From: Cupriavidus metallidurans CH34 | GTDB taxonomy: Bacteria; Pseudomonadota; Gammaproteobacteria; Burkholderiales; Burkholderiaceae | Length of the DNA: 64,000 nt | Assembly (NCBI RefSeq): GCF_000196015.1 | Contig: NC_007973.1 | Coordinates: 124,001 to 188,000, forward strand | Direction: 5' to 3' | Shown here: in pieces, positions 27,585 through 37,815 of the stretch | Layout: each line of letters opens with the position of its first letter | Numbering within the stretch: the first letter of the stretch is position 1 | Position numbers and translations under genes: made by a program | The notes under the pieces: generated by a model | What the model was told of the DNA's origin: nothing | What the model saw: the letters and a program-made list of their open reading frames with translations, nothing else | Database searches by the model: none

Positions 27585-28562
27585 TTGAACCCGAACGTGT
27601 CCGACACATCGTGCCGGTTGCGCCAGCAGGCCGTGGCCGCAGCCTTCGTACTGGCTGCCGCGCTGGGCGCCGCGCATCCGCTTCCCGCGCGGGCGCAGGG
27701 AGTTGCCGTGGTTTCCGCGCCCGACGATGGCGTGCGGGTTGATCGCCGCTATTCGAAGGTGCGGGACATCGTGCCGATGGAGGTGATCGACCAGCAGGCG
27801 GCGCGCGAGTACGAACAGGTCAAGCAGGAAGCGATCGCCAAGCACACGCTGGTCGACGAAGACGATCCGCAGGTGAAGCGCCTGCGCGAGATCGGCATCC
27901 GGCTGCTGCCGCAGACCGTGCTCTGGAATCCGCGCGCCGGGCGCTGGGCCTGGGAAATCAACCTGATCCGGTCCAAGCAGGTCAACGCCTTCTGCATGCC
28001 GGGTGGCAAGATGGCCGTCTATTCCGGCCTGCTCGATGAGCTCAATCTGACCGACGACGAAGTGGCCATGGTCATGGGCCACGAGATCTCGCACGCATTG
28101 GAAGAACACGCCCGCCAGCGCGCGGCGCAGGCCGAGATCTCGAACCTGGGCGCAAACGTGGTGTCGCAACTGACCGGCTTCGGCAACCTTGGCAATATGG
28201 ATATCGGCTCCAATGCCAAGATGCTGTCGCTGCGCTTTTCGCGTCAGGAAGAGACCGAAGCCGACCTGATCGGCATGGATATCGCCGCGCGCGCCGGGTA
28301 TGACCCCCGCGCGGCCATCACGCTTTGGCAGAAGATGGGCGCAGTGCTCAAGGCCGGCGACGAGTTCACCTCGACCCATCCGTCCGGCCGCAGCCGGATC
28401 GCCGTGCTTCAGGCGCATATGAATGAAGTGCTGCCGCTCTATGCCAAGGCCATGAATATGCCGATGGAAAAGCTGCCGCCTTACAAGGCCAATATGGCTG
28501 ACCTGCACGACGCGCCGGTCGACGCGGGTGACGAGGATCTCCAGCATCCGCTGAAAAAGTAG
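27585..28562 (+). CDS. Periplasmic M48-family metalloprotease
   Basis: About 325 residues. Signal peptide: hydrophobic AVAAAFVLAAALGAA followed by PLPARAQG. The zinc motif MVMGHEISHALEEHARQRAA contains HExxH, and the third ligand glutamate lies in EETEADLIGMDIAARAGYDP. STHPSGRSRIAVLQ is typical for the BepA/LoiP-like subgroup that controls outer-membrane protein quality. The start is uncertain: TTG at 27585 or GTG at 27597; no good ATG exists. A strong bidirectional terminator follows. Confidence 0.85.
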   Translation: MNPNVSDTSCRLRQQAVAAAFVLAAALGAAHPLPARAQGVAVVSAPDDGVRVDRRYSKVRDIVPMEVIDQQAAREYEQVKQEAIAKHTLVDEDDPQVKRLREIGIRLLPQTVLWNPRAGRWAWEINLIRSKQVNAFCMPGGKMAVYSGLLDELNLTDDEVAMVMGHEISHALEEHARQRAAQAEISNLGANVVSQLTGFGNLGNMDIGSNAKMLSLRFSRQEETEADLIGMDIAARAGYDPRAAITLWQKMGAVLKAGDEFTSTHPSGRSRIAVLQAHMNEVLPLYAKAMNMPMEKLPPYKANMADLHDAPVDAGDEDLQHPLKK

Positions 28563-28583
28563 CGGCGGTGGCCCGGACGGGCG

Positions 28584-28620
28584 AAAAAAAACCGGCTCAG
28601 ATCGAGCCGGTTTTTCTTTT
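28584..28620. terminator. Bidirectional intrinsic terminator
   Basis: ccggctc-agatc-gagccgg flanked by a run of A before and tttttctttt after. It serves the convergent M48 protease and argC genes. Confidence 0.92.
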
Positions 28621-28635
28621 GAAGCGGGCGAGACC

Positions 28636-29583
28636 TCAGGCAACGAGCCCCGTGGCTTCGTCGGCGCCGATATGGACGTTCATGCATTGCACGGCCGCAC
28701 CGGCCGCACCCTTGCCGAGGTTGTCCAGGCGCGCCACCAGGTTCAGGCGTTCTTCGTTGCCGAAGACGAACAGGTCCACGCGGTTGGTGTCGTTGTTCGC
28801 CTGGACGTCGAAGAAGCCGTTGTCCAGATTGGCGTCGCTGTTGAACGGATGGACGCGCACGAACTGCTCGCCTTCATAGTGCTTGCGGTAGATGTCGAGG
28901 ATGGCTTCCGCATCGGCCTTGCGCGACAGCAGCCCCGGATACACCGGCACCGTCACGGCCAGACCCTTCAGGAAGTTGCCGACGATCGGGTTGAAGATCG
29001 GCGCCTGCGACAGGCCGGTCTGCACACGCATTTCCGGCAGGTGCTTGTGCGCCAGACCCAGCGCGTACGGACGCGGGCTCATCAGCTTCGGATTTCCGCC
29101 GGCTTCGAACTCCGCGATCATCGACTTGCCGCCGCCGCTGTAACCGGTCAGCGAGAACGCCGAAGCCGGATAGTCGGCAGGCATCAGGCCGGCTTCCACC
29201 AGCGGACGCACGGCCAGCACGAACGCGCTGGCGTGGCAGCCCGGCACGGCGATGCGCTTGCTGCTGCGCACCTTCTCGCGCTGGCCACGGGTCAGTTCCG
29301 GCAGGCCGTAGGCCCAGTTGTCAGCCGTGCGGAACGCCGTGCTGGCGTCGATCACGCAGGTGTCGGGGTTGGTCACCAGCGACACGGCCTCGCGCGAGGC
29401 CACGTCCGGCAGGCACAGGAAAGAGACGTCCGAGGCGTTCAGGAATCGTGCTCGCTCCTGCGGGTCCTTGCGCTTGTCATCGGCAATGCGCAGCAGTTCC
29501 ACATCGGTGCGACCCGAGAGATAGTCAAGCAGCCGGAGACCGGTGGTGCCTTCCTGACCATCGACGAACACTTTGAAAACCAT
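28636..29583 (-). CDS. argC: N-acetyl-gamma-glutamyl-phosphate reductase ArgC
   Basis: 315-residue NADPH-dependent reductase, third step of arginine synthesis. This is the short type-2 form: [18 protein letters not shown] at the N-terminus, catalytic Cys in [17 protein letters not shown], and [12 protein letters not shown]. His in AHKHLPEM is the conserved catalytic base. The ATG at 29583 is chosen by family alignment. It lies 15 bases from the shared terminator. Separated from argB by 7 kb. Confidence 0.95.
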   Translation of the reverse strand: MVFKVFVDGQEGTTGLRLLDYLSGRTDVELLRIADDKRKDPQERARFLNASDVSFLCLPDVASREAVSLVTNPDTCVIDASTAFRTADNWAYGLPELTRGQREKVRSSKRIAVPGCHASAFVLAVRPLVEAGLMPADYPASAFSLTGYSGGGKSMIAEFEAGGNPKLMSPRPYALGLAHKHLPEMRVQTGLSQAPIFNPIVGNFLKGLAVTVPVYPGLLSRKADAEAILDIYRKHYEGEQFVRVHPFNSDANLDNGFFDVQANNDTNRVDLFVFGNEERLNLVARLDNLGKGAAGAAVQCMNVHIGADEATGLVA

Positions 29584-29808
29584 GGCGGACTCACTCTGAA
29601 AAATGCGAAAAGTCTCGCGTCCTTGGGGGCGGAGAACCAGCATTGTAGCGAGGTTGGGTGTCTGGTGCAGGGTTTACGCGAGAGCGGCGGCCGCAGCCAT
29701 CCGATCAGGCTGCTGAAGCTGCTGGACCGTCACCCGAACCTGTTCGATGAGACGCGCGCCATCTGAAGGCGGACGGCACCCCCGGCGTTGCGCCGGGGGA
29801 TGCGCACA

Positions 29809-30585
29809 TCACAACGGAAAATCGTAATCGATCGACAGCGGGGCGTGGTCGCTGAACTTCTCGTCCTTGTAGATCGACGTAGCCTTGGCGGTAGCCGCGA
29901 TTTTCGCCGTGGTCAGGTGGTAATCGATGCGCCACCCCACGTTCTTCGCGTACGCCTGACCGCGGTTGCTCCACCATGTGTACTGTTCGGGGCGCGGGTC
30001 CAGCTGGCGGAATACGTCGACATAGCCGTGGTTGTCGAACAGTTCGCCGATCCAGGCGCGCTCTTCGGGCAGGAAACCGGAGTTTTTCAGGTTGCCCTTC
30101 CAGTTCTTGATGTCGATTTCCTTGTGGGCGATGTTCACGTCACCGCACAGCACGATCTCGCGGCCGCTGGCTTTCAGCTCCAGCAGGTGCGGCAGGAAGG
30201 CTTCCATAAAGCGGAACTTGGCCTGCTGGCGCTCCTCCGAGCTTGAGCCGGAAGGCACGTAGACCGAGATCACGGCGAGGTGCGGATACTGCACTTCGAC
30301 GTAGCGACCCTCAGCATCGAACTCCGTATTGCCGAAGCCGATGATCACGCGCTCCGGCTTGTGGCGGGTATAGAGGCCCACGCCGCTGTAGCCTTTTTTC
30401 TCGGCATAGTGGAAGTAGCCGTGATAGCCGTGTGGCGCCAGGAACGCCTCGGTCATGTCGGCTTCCTGGGCCTTGAGTTCCTGAACGCAGACCATGTCCG
30501 CTTCCTGCTTGCCCATCCACTCGAAGAAGCCTTTCTTGGAGGCGGAGCGGATGCCGTTGAGGTTGGCGCTGATAATCCGTAACAT
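29809..30585 (-). CDS. xth: Exodeoxyribonuclease III
   Basis: 258-residue AP endonuclease/3'-5' exonuclease for base-excision repair. EEP-fold motifs: ISANLNGIRSA, VCVQELKAQ, catalytic Tyr in VGLYTRHKP, VLCGDVNIAH, and the terminal FSDHAPLSIDY with the catalytic Asp-His pair. Start ATG 30585 is fixed by the family N-terminus MLRIISANLNG. Divergent from pyrE with only 30 bases between the starts. Confidence 0.94.
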   Translation of the reverse strand: MLRIISANLNGIRSASKKGFFEWMGKQEADMVCVQELKAQEADMTEAFLAPHGYHGYFHYAEKKGYSGVGLYTRHKPERVIIGFGNTEFDAEGRYVEVQYPHLAVISVYVPSGSSSEERQQAKFRFMEAFLPHLLELKASGREIVLCGDVNIAHKEIDIKNWKGNLKNSGFLPEERAWIGELFDNHGYVDVFRQLDPRPEQYTWWSNRGQAYAKNVGWRIDYHLTTAKIAATAKATSIYKDEKFSDHAPLSIDYDFPL

Positions 30586-30615
30586 CTCGGGAAATTTTGA
30601 ATTCAGAGAGAAAAG

Positions 30616-31293
30616 ATGACGCAGCAGACGACGCCGGACGACCTTAGCCAGTCCTTCATCCGCTTTGCACTGGACGCGGGCGTGCTGTCCTTCGGCGAGT
30701 TCGTGACCAAGGCTGGCCGCAAGTCGCCGTACTTCTTCAACGCCGGTTTGTTCAACCAGGGCGCGATGCTGGGCCAGGTGGCGCAATTCTACGCGAAGAC
30801 CCTGCTGGAATCGGGCGTGCAGTTCGACGTGCTGTTCGGGCCGGCCTACAAGGGCATCACCCTGGCCTCCGCCACGGCGGTGGCGCTGGCCGGTATGGGG
30901 CGTGACGTCGGCTTCTCCTACAACCGCAAGGAAGCGAAGGACCATGGCGAAGGCGGCACACTGGTCGGCGCCAAGCTTCAGGGCAAGGTCGTGATCATTG
31001 ACGACGTGATCTCCGCCGGTACCTCGGTGCGCGAGTCGATGCAACTGATTCGCGCCGCGGGCGCCGAGCCTGCCGCCGTGCTGATCGCGCTGGACCGCAT
31101 GGAAAAGAGCGGCACGGCCGACAACATCGGCACGCATTCGGCGGTGCAGGATGTGCAGCGCGAGTACGGCATTCCGGTGATCGCGATCGCCACGCTCAAG
31201 GACCTGCTGGCGTATCTGGATGCGTCGAAAGACCCGTCGCTCGGGAACTCCCGGGAGGCTGTGGCAGCCTATCGTCAGAAGTACGGCGTCTGA
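30616..31293 (+). CDS. pyrE: Orotate phosphoribosyltransferase PyrE
   Basis: 225-residue enzyme of UMP synthesis, joining orotate and PRPP. The PRPP-binding motif VVIIDDVISAGTSVRES is clear; FGPAYKGITLA and FSYNRKEAKDHGEGG form the active-site loops. agagagaa precedes the ATG. With 30 bases to the divergent exonuclease start, its promoter must overlap the neighbour. A strong terminator follows. Confidence 0.96.
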   Translation: MTQQTTPDDLSQSFIRFALDAGVLSFGEFVTKAGRKSPYFFNAGLFNQGAMLGQVAQFYAKTLLESGVQFDVLFGPAYKGITLASATAVALAGMGRDVGFSYNRKEAKDHGEGGTLVGAKLQGKVVIIDDVISAGTSVRESMQLIRAAGAEPAAVLIALDRMEKSGTADNIGTHSAVQDVQREYGIPVIAIATLKDLLAYLDASKDPSLGNSREAVAAYRQKYGV

Positions 31294-31302
31294 CAACGAA
31301 CA

Positions 31303-31329
31303 CGGCCCCGGATGGGGCCGTTTCTTTTT
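31303..31329 (+). terminator. Intrinsic terminator after pyrE
   Basis: cggcccc-ggat-ggggccg followed by tttcttttt. Confidence 0.93.
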
Positions 31330-31340
31330 GGGAGCATGGC

Positions 31341-32669
31341 GTGGCGGTCAAGCGGCGAAACAAGGAAGCGATCCAAAGGGAAATCGGCGAACAGGGTGGT
31401 CCGCCGCAGGATTCATCGTCACCGGCCACACCGGAGCGGGCGAAACGCGGCGCCAGTGCGCGTGGCTCGGTGCTCAGCGAGCATTGCGGCCAGCCGGTCG
31501 AGCCCGGTGACGGGCCGCCGCACGAGGCCTACGCGATCCGCGCGCTGGTGCTGCAGGGCGGTGGCGCGCTTGGTTCCTATCAGGCCGGCGTCTACCAGGG
31601 GCTGGCCGAAGGGGGCATCCATCCCAACTGGATCGCGGGCATCTCGATCGGCGCGCTCAACGCGGCCGTTATCGCCGGCAATCCTCCCGAGACCCGCGTG
31701 GCGCAACTGCGCGCGTTCTGGGAATACATCTGTGCCCAGCCGTGGTTGCCCGGGCTGCCGCTGGAGATGCTTAGCGACTCCGCGCCGACATGGCCCGAGC
31801 CGATGCGAATCTGGTTCGACAGCTTCAACGCCGCGCGTGCGATCGTGGAGGGACAACGCGGCTTCTTCTCGCCGCGCGCGGTGACCGACCTCTGGGCGCA
31901 TTTCGAAGATCCCACGCGGGTCAGCTACTACGACACCGCGCCCTTGAAATCCACGCTCGAGCGGTTCGCCGATTTCGACCGGATCAATCATCCGAAGGGG
32001 ATGCGCGTGTCGGTGGGCGCCGTCAACGTCCACACGGGCAACTTCGCCTACTTCGACAACACGCGCACCACGCTGCGTCCCGAGCATTTCATGGCGTCGG
32101 GCGCGCTGCCGCCGGGATTCCCGGCGATCGAGATCGATGGCGAGTACTACTGGGACGGCGGGCTCGTATCGAACACGCCCTTGCAAGAGGTGCTGACCGC
32201 CCAGCCGCGACGCGATGCGCTGATTTTCCAGGTGGACCTGTGGAGCGCCCGTGGCGGGCTGCCGCACAATCTGCAGGACGTGGTCGAGCGCCAGAAAGAT
32301 ATCCAGTACTCCAGCCGCACGCGGGCCATCACCGACTACATGCGCGAGCAGCAGAACTATCGCCGGATGCTTGGCGAAGTGCTGGCGCTGGTGCCGCAGT
32401 CAAAGCGCAACGACCCGTGGTATCAGCGGGCAGCGGACCATGCCTGCGACGCACGGCGCAACGTGATTCAACTGATCTATCGTGACAAGTCGTTCGAGGG
32501 CAGCGCGAAGGATTACCAGTTCGGCGTGCTGACGATGCACGAGCATTGGGCCAGCGGCCTCGAGGACATTCGCGAAACGCTCAAGCACCCGAAGTGGCTG
32601 GCCATGCCGGGGCCGGACCACCCGTTCGTTACCCACGACGTGCATCGCGGCAACGGCGGCAACGACTGA
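31341..32669 (+). CDS. Patatin-like phospholipase with DUF3734 C-terminus
   Basis: 442 residues from a GTG start with gggag seven bases upstream. The ~65 N-terminal residues are charged and disordered. The patatin domain starts with LVLQGGGALGSYQAGVYQGL (oxyanion loop, about residue 72). It carries the Ser nucleophile in GISIGALNAA and the Asp of the dyad in YWDGGLVSNTPL. The C-terminal ~100 residues (ARRNVIQLIYRDKSFEG, MHEHWASGLEDI) match DUF3734. It probably hydrolyses lipids. Substrate and localisation are not evident. Confidence 0.88.
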   Translation: MAVKRRNKEAIQREIGEQGGPPQDSSSPATPERAKRGASARGSVLSEHCGQPVEPGDGPPHEAYAIRALVLQGGGALGSYQAGVYQGLAEGGIHPNWIAGISIGALNAAVIAGNPPETRVAQLRAFWEYICAQPWLPGLPLEMLSDSAPTWPEPMRIWFDSFNAARAIVEGQRGFFSPRAVTDLWAHFEDPTRVSYYDTAPLKSTLERFADFDRINHPKGMRVSVGAVNVHTGNFAYFDNTRTTLRPEHFMASGALPPGFPAIEIDGEYYWDGGLVSNTPLQEVLTAQPRRDALIFQVDLWSARGGLPHNLQDVVERQKDIQYSSRTRAITDYMREQQNYRRMLGEVLALVPQSKRNDPWYQRAADHACDARRNVIQLIYRDKSFEGSAKDYQFGVLTMHEHWASGLEDIRETLKHPKWLAMPGPDHPFVTHDVHRGNGGND

Positions 32670-32693
32670 TCCGGGCGCCTATTCCACGGTCGC

Positions 32694-33503
32694 TTATTCC
32701 ACGGCCACCTTTGCCAGCTCGGGTTTGGGCGGCGGATAGCTTGGCTTGAGTTTGTGGAACACGTCCGCAAGGATCTCCGCGACCATCAGGTTGCGGTGGC
32801 TTTTCGAGTCGGCGGGCACGATGTACCAGGGGCACGCCGGCGTGGCTGTGGCGGCAATTGCGGCCTCGTAGCTCTGCTGGTACTCCTTCCAGTACTTGCG
32901 CTCTGCCAGATCCTGCATGTCGAACTTCCAGTGCTTCTGCGGATCGGCGATGCGGTCTTCGAGTCGCCGCTTCTGCTCGGCTTTCGAAATGTGCAGGAAG
33001 CACTTGATGATCGTCGTCCCGGTCTCCGTCAACATCTCCTCGAACGCGCGGATCTGGCGGAAGCGGCGCTCGCATTCCTCGTCGTCGATCCAGCCATGCA
33101 CGCGCGTGATCAGCACGTCTTCATAGTGGCTGCGGTTGAAGATGGCGATCTCGCCCTGGCGTGGTACCTGCAGGTGCACGCGCCACAGATAGTCGCGCGC
33201 CAGTTCCTCTGCCGTAGGGGCCTTGAAGCTGGCGACACGCACGCCTAGTGGGTCGAAATTCCGGAAGACCGAGCGCACGGTGCCGTCCTTGCCGCTGGTG
33301 TCCATGCCCTGCAGGATGAACAACAGCTTGCGGCGGTGCTCGGCGTAGAAAATGTCCTGCTCCGCATCGAGTCGTGCCGACAGGTCGGCAACATGCGCAA
33401 CGTCAGCGTCCTTTTCCCCCAGGGAGAACGGCTTGCTCTCCGGGTCGAAGGCGGCAAGCTTGAACCCCTTGCCCGAGGTGATGCAGAAATCGTCCAGCTT
33501 CAT
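32694..33503 (-). CDS. ppk2: Polyphosphate kinase 2 family protein
   Basis: 269-residue PPK2-type kinase that transfers phosphate between polyphosphate and nucleotides. Walker A GMDTSGKDGT (about residue 66), Walker B region FNRSHYEDVL, and the lid KAEQKRRLEDRIADPQKHWK with arginines. The C-terminal sequence KSHRNLMVAEIL is conserved. Class (NDP or NMP phosphorylation) cannot be settled by eye. Between convergent patatin and upstream dapF; 55 bases separate it from dapF. Confidence 0.9.
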   Translation of the reverse strand: MKLDDFCITSGKGFKLAAFDPESKPFSLGEKDADVAHVADLSARLDAEQDIFYAEHRRKLLFILQGMDTSGKDGTVRSVFRNFDPLGVRVASFKAPTAEELARDYLWRVHLQVPRQGEIAIFNRSHYEDVLITRVHGWIDDEECERRFRQIRAFEEMLTETGTTIIKCFLHISKAEQKRRLEDRIADPQKHWKFDMQDLAERKYWKEYQQSYEAAIAATATPACPWYIVPADSKSHRNLMVAEILADVFHKLKPSYPPPKPELAKVAVE

Positions 33504-33558
33504 TGGTGCTCCCGAAGACGGGGCCGGGCCGGCCCCGTGTGTCTGCGAGCCTCAATGG

Positions 33559-34425
33559 TCAGGCAGGCAGCGTGGAGAGGTCAATAGTGCCTTCGAACAC
33601 GGTCGTCGCGGGGCCCGTCATCTGCACGGGCTGGCCAGCGCCTTGCCACGCGATGGTCAGGTCGCCGCCGTGGGTGTGCACCTTGACCGGAGAGTCCAGC
33701 AAGCCGCGGCGGATGCCAGCCACCACGGCCGCGCAGGCGCCCGTGCCGCACGCCAGCGTTTCGCCCGCGCCGCGTTCGAACACGCGCAGCCGCACCGTAT
33801 TGCGGTCGACGATCTGCATGAATCCGGCATTGACCCGGTTCGGGAACGACTTGTGGTGCTCGATGACCGGGCCGTCCTGAAGCACCGGGAATTGCTCTAC
33901 GTCGTCCACGATCTGCACCGCGTGCGGATTGCCCATCGACACGGGCGAGATCCACTCGGTGCGGCCGTTGACTTCGAGACCATAGAGCGTGTCCTGGGCT
34001 TCGGCGCGCGTCGGCAGGCCGTCGGCGATGAATGGCACGCGGGCGGGCGTGAGTTCGGGCTCACCCATGTCCACGGTCACCTGACCGTCGTCCTGCAGCT
34101 TCAGCGTGATGACGCCGTTCATGACTTCCACGCGGACCGACTGCTTGTCGGTCATGCCACGATCCGTGACGAAGCGGACGAAGCAACGGGCGCCGTTGCC
34201 GCAGTGTTCGACTTCGCCGCCGTCCGCGTTGACGATCCGGTAGCGGAAATCCACATCGTCGCGCGAGGATTTTTCAACGATCAGGATCTGGTCGGCGCCG
34301 ATGCCGAAATGGCGATTCGCCAGCGCGCGCCATTGCGCGTCGGTCAGGTCGAGCTTCTGGTGAATGCCGTCCAGCACGATGAAATCGTTGCCGGCGCCGT
34401 GCATCTTGGTGAACTGGAGTTTCAT
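33559..34425 (-). CDS. dapF: Diaminopimelate epimerase DapF
   Basis: 288-residue cofactor-free epimerase making meso-diaminopimelate for lysine and peptidoglycan. Both catalytic cysteines are visible: [12 protein letters not shown] and [14 protein letters not shown]. The N-terminus [12 protein letters not shown] appears as [18 protein letters not shown]. Family length. It lies just downstream of the two acyltransferase genes in the same direction (14 bases), so these envelope genes probably form one operon. Confidence 0.97.
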   Translation of the reverse strand: MKLQFTKMHGAGNDFIVLDGIHQKLDLTDAQWRALANRHFGIGADQILIVEKSSRDDVDFRYRIVNADGGEVEHCGNGARCFVRFVTDRGMTDKQSVRVEVMNGVITLKLQDDGQVTVDMGEPELTPARVPFIADGLPTRAEAQDTLYGLEVNGRTEWISPVSMGNPHAVQIVDDVEQFPVLQDGPVIEHHKSFPNRVNAGFMQIVDRNTVRLRVFERGAGETLACGTGACAAVVAGIRRGLLDSPVKVHTHGGDLTIAWQGAGQPVQMTGPATTVFEGTIDLSTLPA

Positions 34426-34439
34426 GTCCGGAATTGTAA

Positions 34440-35333
34440 TCAGTAGATGTCAGGTTCGCCGGGCGGGCGGTGCTTGAAGCGTTTGTGCACCCAGTAGTAG
34501 TCGGGCACGCGCGGACGGATGGCATCCTCGAAGAACGCGTTCATGCGCCGTGTGTCGTCGGTGACGCTTTCGCCGGGGTAGTCGTCCCAAGGCGGCAGGA
34601 TGTGCAGTACATACCCCTTGTAGTCTGGCAACTGCTCGGTGTAGATGGGTACGACCTTGGCGCCCGCAAGCCGGGCCAGCCGGGAGACCGATGTCAGGGT
34701 CAGCGCCTCCACGCCGAAGAACGGCACGAACTCGGAGTCGCGCTCGCCGAAGTCCATGTCGGAGATCAGCTGCAGGGCCTCGCCTTTCTTCAGCACGCGG
34801 AGGATGTTGCGCACGCTGTCGTTGCGCGAAATCATGTTGGCGCCAAAGCGGCCGCGCGCGACCTTCAGGAAGTCATCGAACAGCGCGTTCTTCTGCACCG
34901 TGTAGAGCGAGGCGCCCGAACGGCCCACGGTGTCGCGCAGGTGCATCGTCAGGCGAATCGCACCAGCTTCCAGGCCGGACAGGTGCAGTGTCACCAGGAT
35001 ATGGGGCGAGCCGTCGAGCGAGGGCAGGTTGCCCTGGTCGTTGATCTGCACCAGCTGGCGCATCTTTTTCTCGTTGCATGTCCAGAAGATGCCGCCCTCG
35101 GCAAAGCTGCGGAAGACCTTGCGGTAGGTCTCGCGCGACATCGCCTCGATTTCCGCATCGGTCTTGTCCGGGAAGCACAGCCGAAGGTTGGCCCGCACCA
35201 CTTCGCGGCGCGGATTTGGGATCATGAACAGAATGCTGCCCAGCGCCTCGCCGAAGCGGGCCACGAACGGGTAGGGGAGTTTGCCCAGCACCGTCAGCAG
35301 ACCGATGCCGAGCCACGTGAAGATCCGGCTCAT
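34440..35333 (-). CDS. LpxL/HtrB-family lipid A acyltransferase (second copy)
   Basis: 297-residue lysophospholipid/lipid A acyltransferase with one N-terminal hydrophobic anchor ([17 protein letters not shown]). The catalytic HX4E motif is HLSGLE (about residue 125). The C-terminal [15 protein letters not shown] is the usual family ending. It overlaps the first copy by four bases (ATGA). It presumably adds secondary acyl chains to Kdo2-lipid IVA at the inner membrane. Which of the two is LpxL or LpxM-like cannot be told from sequence alone. Confidence 0.88.
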   Translation of the reverse strand: MSRIFTWLGIGLLTVLGKLPYPFVARFGEALGSILFMIPNPRREVVRANLRLCFPDKTDAEIEAMSRETYRKVFRSFAEGGIFWTCNEKKMRQLVQINDQGNLPSLDGSPHILVTLHLSGLEAGAIRLTMHLRDTVGRSGASLYTVQKNALFDDFLKVARGRFGANMISRNDSVRNILRVLKKGEALQLISDMDFGERDSEFVPFFGVEALTLTSVSRLARLAGAKVVPIYTEQLPDYKGYVLHILPPWDDYPGESVTDDTRRMNAFFEDAIRPRVPDYYWVHKRFKHRPPGEPDIY

Positions 35334-36250
35334 TGAATGTTGTTGTTGGTAGTGGCCTGTGTAGTGGCACGTGTAGTGGCCTGTGTGGTGGCGAACGTGT
35401 CCGGCGGCAATTCCGTGCCGGTCGGACACTTGTAGCGGTTATACCCCCACAGGTACTGGGTCGGGTCGATAGTGATCAAGTCTTCGATAGCTGCATTGAT
35501 TACGGCCGACGCCGCAGCGGGATCTTCGGGCAGCATCCCGCCATCGTTCAGGATGCGCAGGTGGCCGCGATAGCCTGCGCCCTTCGGCAGGCGTTCGGCA
35601 TAGACCATCACCACCGGGGCCTTCGTCAGTTGCTGCAACCGGTGCACCAGCGTCATCGAATAGGCTGGCTTGCCGAAGAAAGGCGCCCAGGTGCCCTCGC
35701 CGCCGCTTGGCACCTGATCAGGCAGGATGCCGACAGCTTCGCCGCGCTTCAGGGCCTTGACCAGCATCCGCACGCCGCGTGGATTGGCCGGGGCCATCGC
35801 CATGTTGGGCCGGCTGCGCATCCGTTCGACGAACTCGCGCAGCCAAGCCTGGTGCGGCGGCTTGAACATCGCGGTGACGCGGCGCAGGCGCGCGTACGAC
35901 TGGGGCAGCACCTCGAAGCAGCCCAGATGCGGCGTCAGGACGATCACGCCATTGCCGGCCGCCTCCAGGCGCGCCAGTTCTGGCCAGAGATGATCGTCGA
36001 AGTTGTCCGTGCGGACCGTGATGGATTTGCGGCTCCAGAAGTACGGCATTTCCATGATCAGCCGGCCCGAATGGCGCGCGGCTTCCGCCAGCATGGCGTC
36101 GGATACATCCGGATAGGCGTGGCGGAAGTTCTCCTCCAGTCTGCGTCCATAGCGGCCTGGCAGCCGCGCCGCCAGCAGTCCCAGGGCGCCGCCGATCGCG
36201 TGGAGCGCGCGCAGTGGTAAGCGGGAAATCAGCCAGAAAATAAATGTCAT
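35330..36250 (-). CDS. LpxL/HtrB-family lipid A acyltransferase (first copy)
   Basis: 306-residue paralogue of the next gene. N-terminal anchor FIFWLISRLPLRALHAIGGALG, catalytic HX4E in TPHLGCFE, donor-pocket residues in ILPDQVPSGGEG and the ending YLWGYNRYKCP. The last ~20 residues are an Ala-Thr repeat (ATTQATTRATTQ) coded by a 12-base tandem repeat, which is unusual for this family. It is divergent from metK. Confidence 0.9.
   Translation of the reverse strand: MTFIFWLISRLPLRALHAIGGALGLLAARLPGRYGRRLEENFRHAYPDVSDAMLAEAARHSGRLIMEMPYFWSRKSITVRTDNFDDHLWPELARLEAAGNGVIVLTPHLGCFEVLPQSYARLRRVTAMFKPPHQAWLREFVERMRSRPNMAMAPANPRGVRMLVKALKRGEAVGILPDQVPSGGEGTWAPFFGKPAYSMTLVHRLQQLTKAPVVMVYAERLPKGAGYRGHLRILNDGGMLPEDPAAASAVINAAIEDLITIDPTQYLWGYNRYKCPTGTELPPDTFATTQATTRATTQATTNNNIQ
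35349..35396. repeat. 12-base tandem repeat, four copies
   Basis: Units gtagtggcctgt, gtagtggcacgt, gtagtggcctgt and gtggtggcgaac follow each other without gaps at the 3' end of the first acyltransferase gene. They encode an ATTQ/ATTR tail. Twelve bases keep the frame, so copy-number change would only lengthen or shorten the tail. Confidence 0.9.
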
Positions 36251-36368
36251 GACGCCGTCAGGGCTAAATTCGGCAGCGCGCCGGCCGAGAATAACAATAT
36301 CGGGTTCGCGTCGGCCGCCGCCTGTGGCATACCCAACATGGCACGCTGCAGCGAGGCCGGCAGGCGCG

Positions 36369-36374
36369 TATAAT
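36369..36374 (+). promoter_or_regulatory. -10 element of the metK leader transcript
   Basis: Perfect TATAAT. Start of transcription would be near 36380, exactly where the P1 stem of the leader begins. It leaves a leader of about 130 bases before the GTG of metK. Confidence 0.6.
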
Positions 36375-36379
36375 AGCCT

Positions 36380-36464
36380 GCATCGCCGAGTTAACTGACA
36401 ACTTGCGGGGCGATGCCGCTCTACCCGAGGGGCTTGAAAATACCGCTAAAGCGTCGCCGCATCG
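36380..36464 (+). ncRNA. Probable SAM-II-like riboswitch upstream of metK
   Basis: P1 is gcatcgcc (36380-36387) with ggcgatgc (36409-36416). The P1 loop starts GAgTTaA and ends CTTGCGG, matching the metX leader at 12 of 21 positions. The 3' segment AAAATACCGCTAAAG (36437-36451) matches the metX AAATGCGGCTAAAG. A second stem using gcatcg (36459-36464) would compete with P1 for cgatgc, giving a plausible switch. Assignment rests on this internal comparison and the gene it precedes. Confidence 0.68.
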
Positions 36465-36509
36465 TTTCCCGAGGCTGGCACGCAATAGCCAACTTGGAGA
36501 AACCAGATC

Positions 36510-37673
<1,164 letters not shown>

Positions 37674-37712
37674 GCGCCTGCTGCTGCGTCCGGGCGTTCT
37701 GCCGGATCAAGA

Positions 37713-37747
37713 CCCCGCCGGTCCTTCGGGAGCGCGCGGGGTTTTTT
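37713..37747 (+). terminator. Intrinsic terminator after metK
   Basis: ccccgc pairs with gcgggg around a loop that can itself pair (ccg/cgg), followed by six T. Confidence 0.9.
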
Positions 37748-37815
37748 GTTGATCTTGCTGCACAAGACCTCGGGCGCAGTAGGGGTAAAATCCGGTCCAA
37801 TCCGAACTTAATGGA

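Noticed and set aside
31336..31341. ATG at 31336 as start of the patatin gene
   Set aside because: It is out of frame; the in-frame GTG at 31341 has a good ribosome site.
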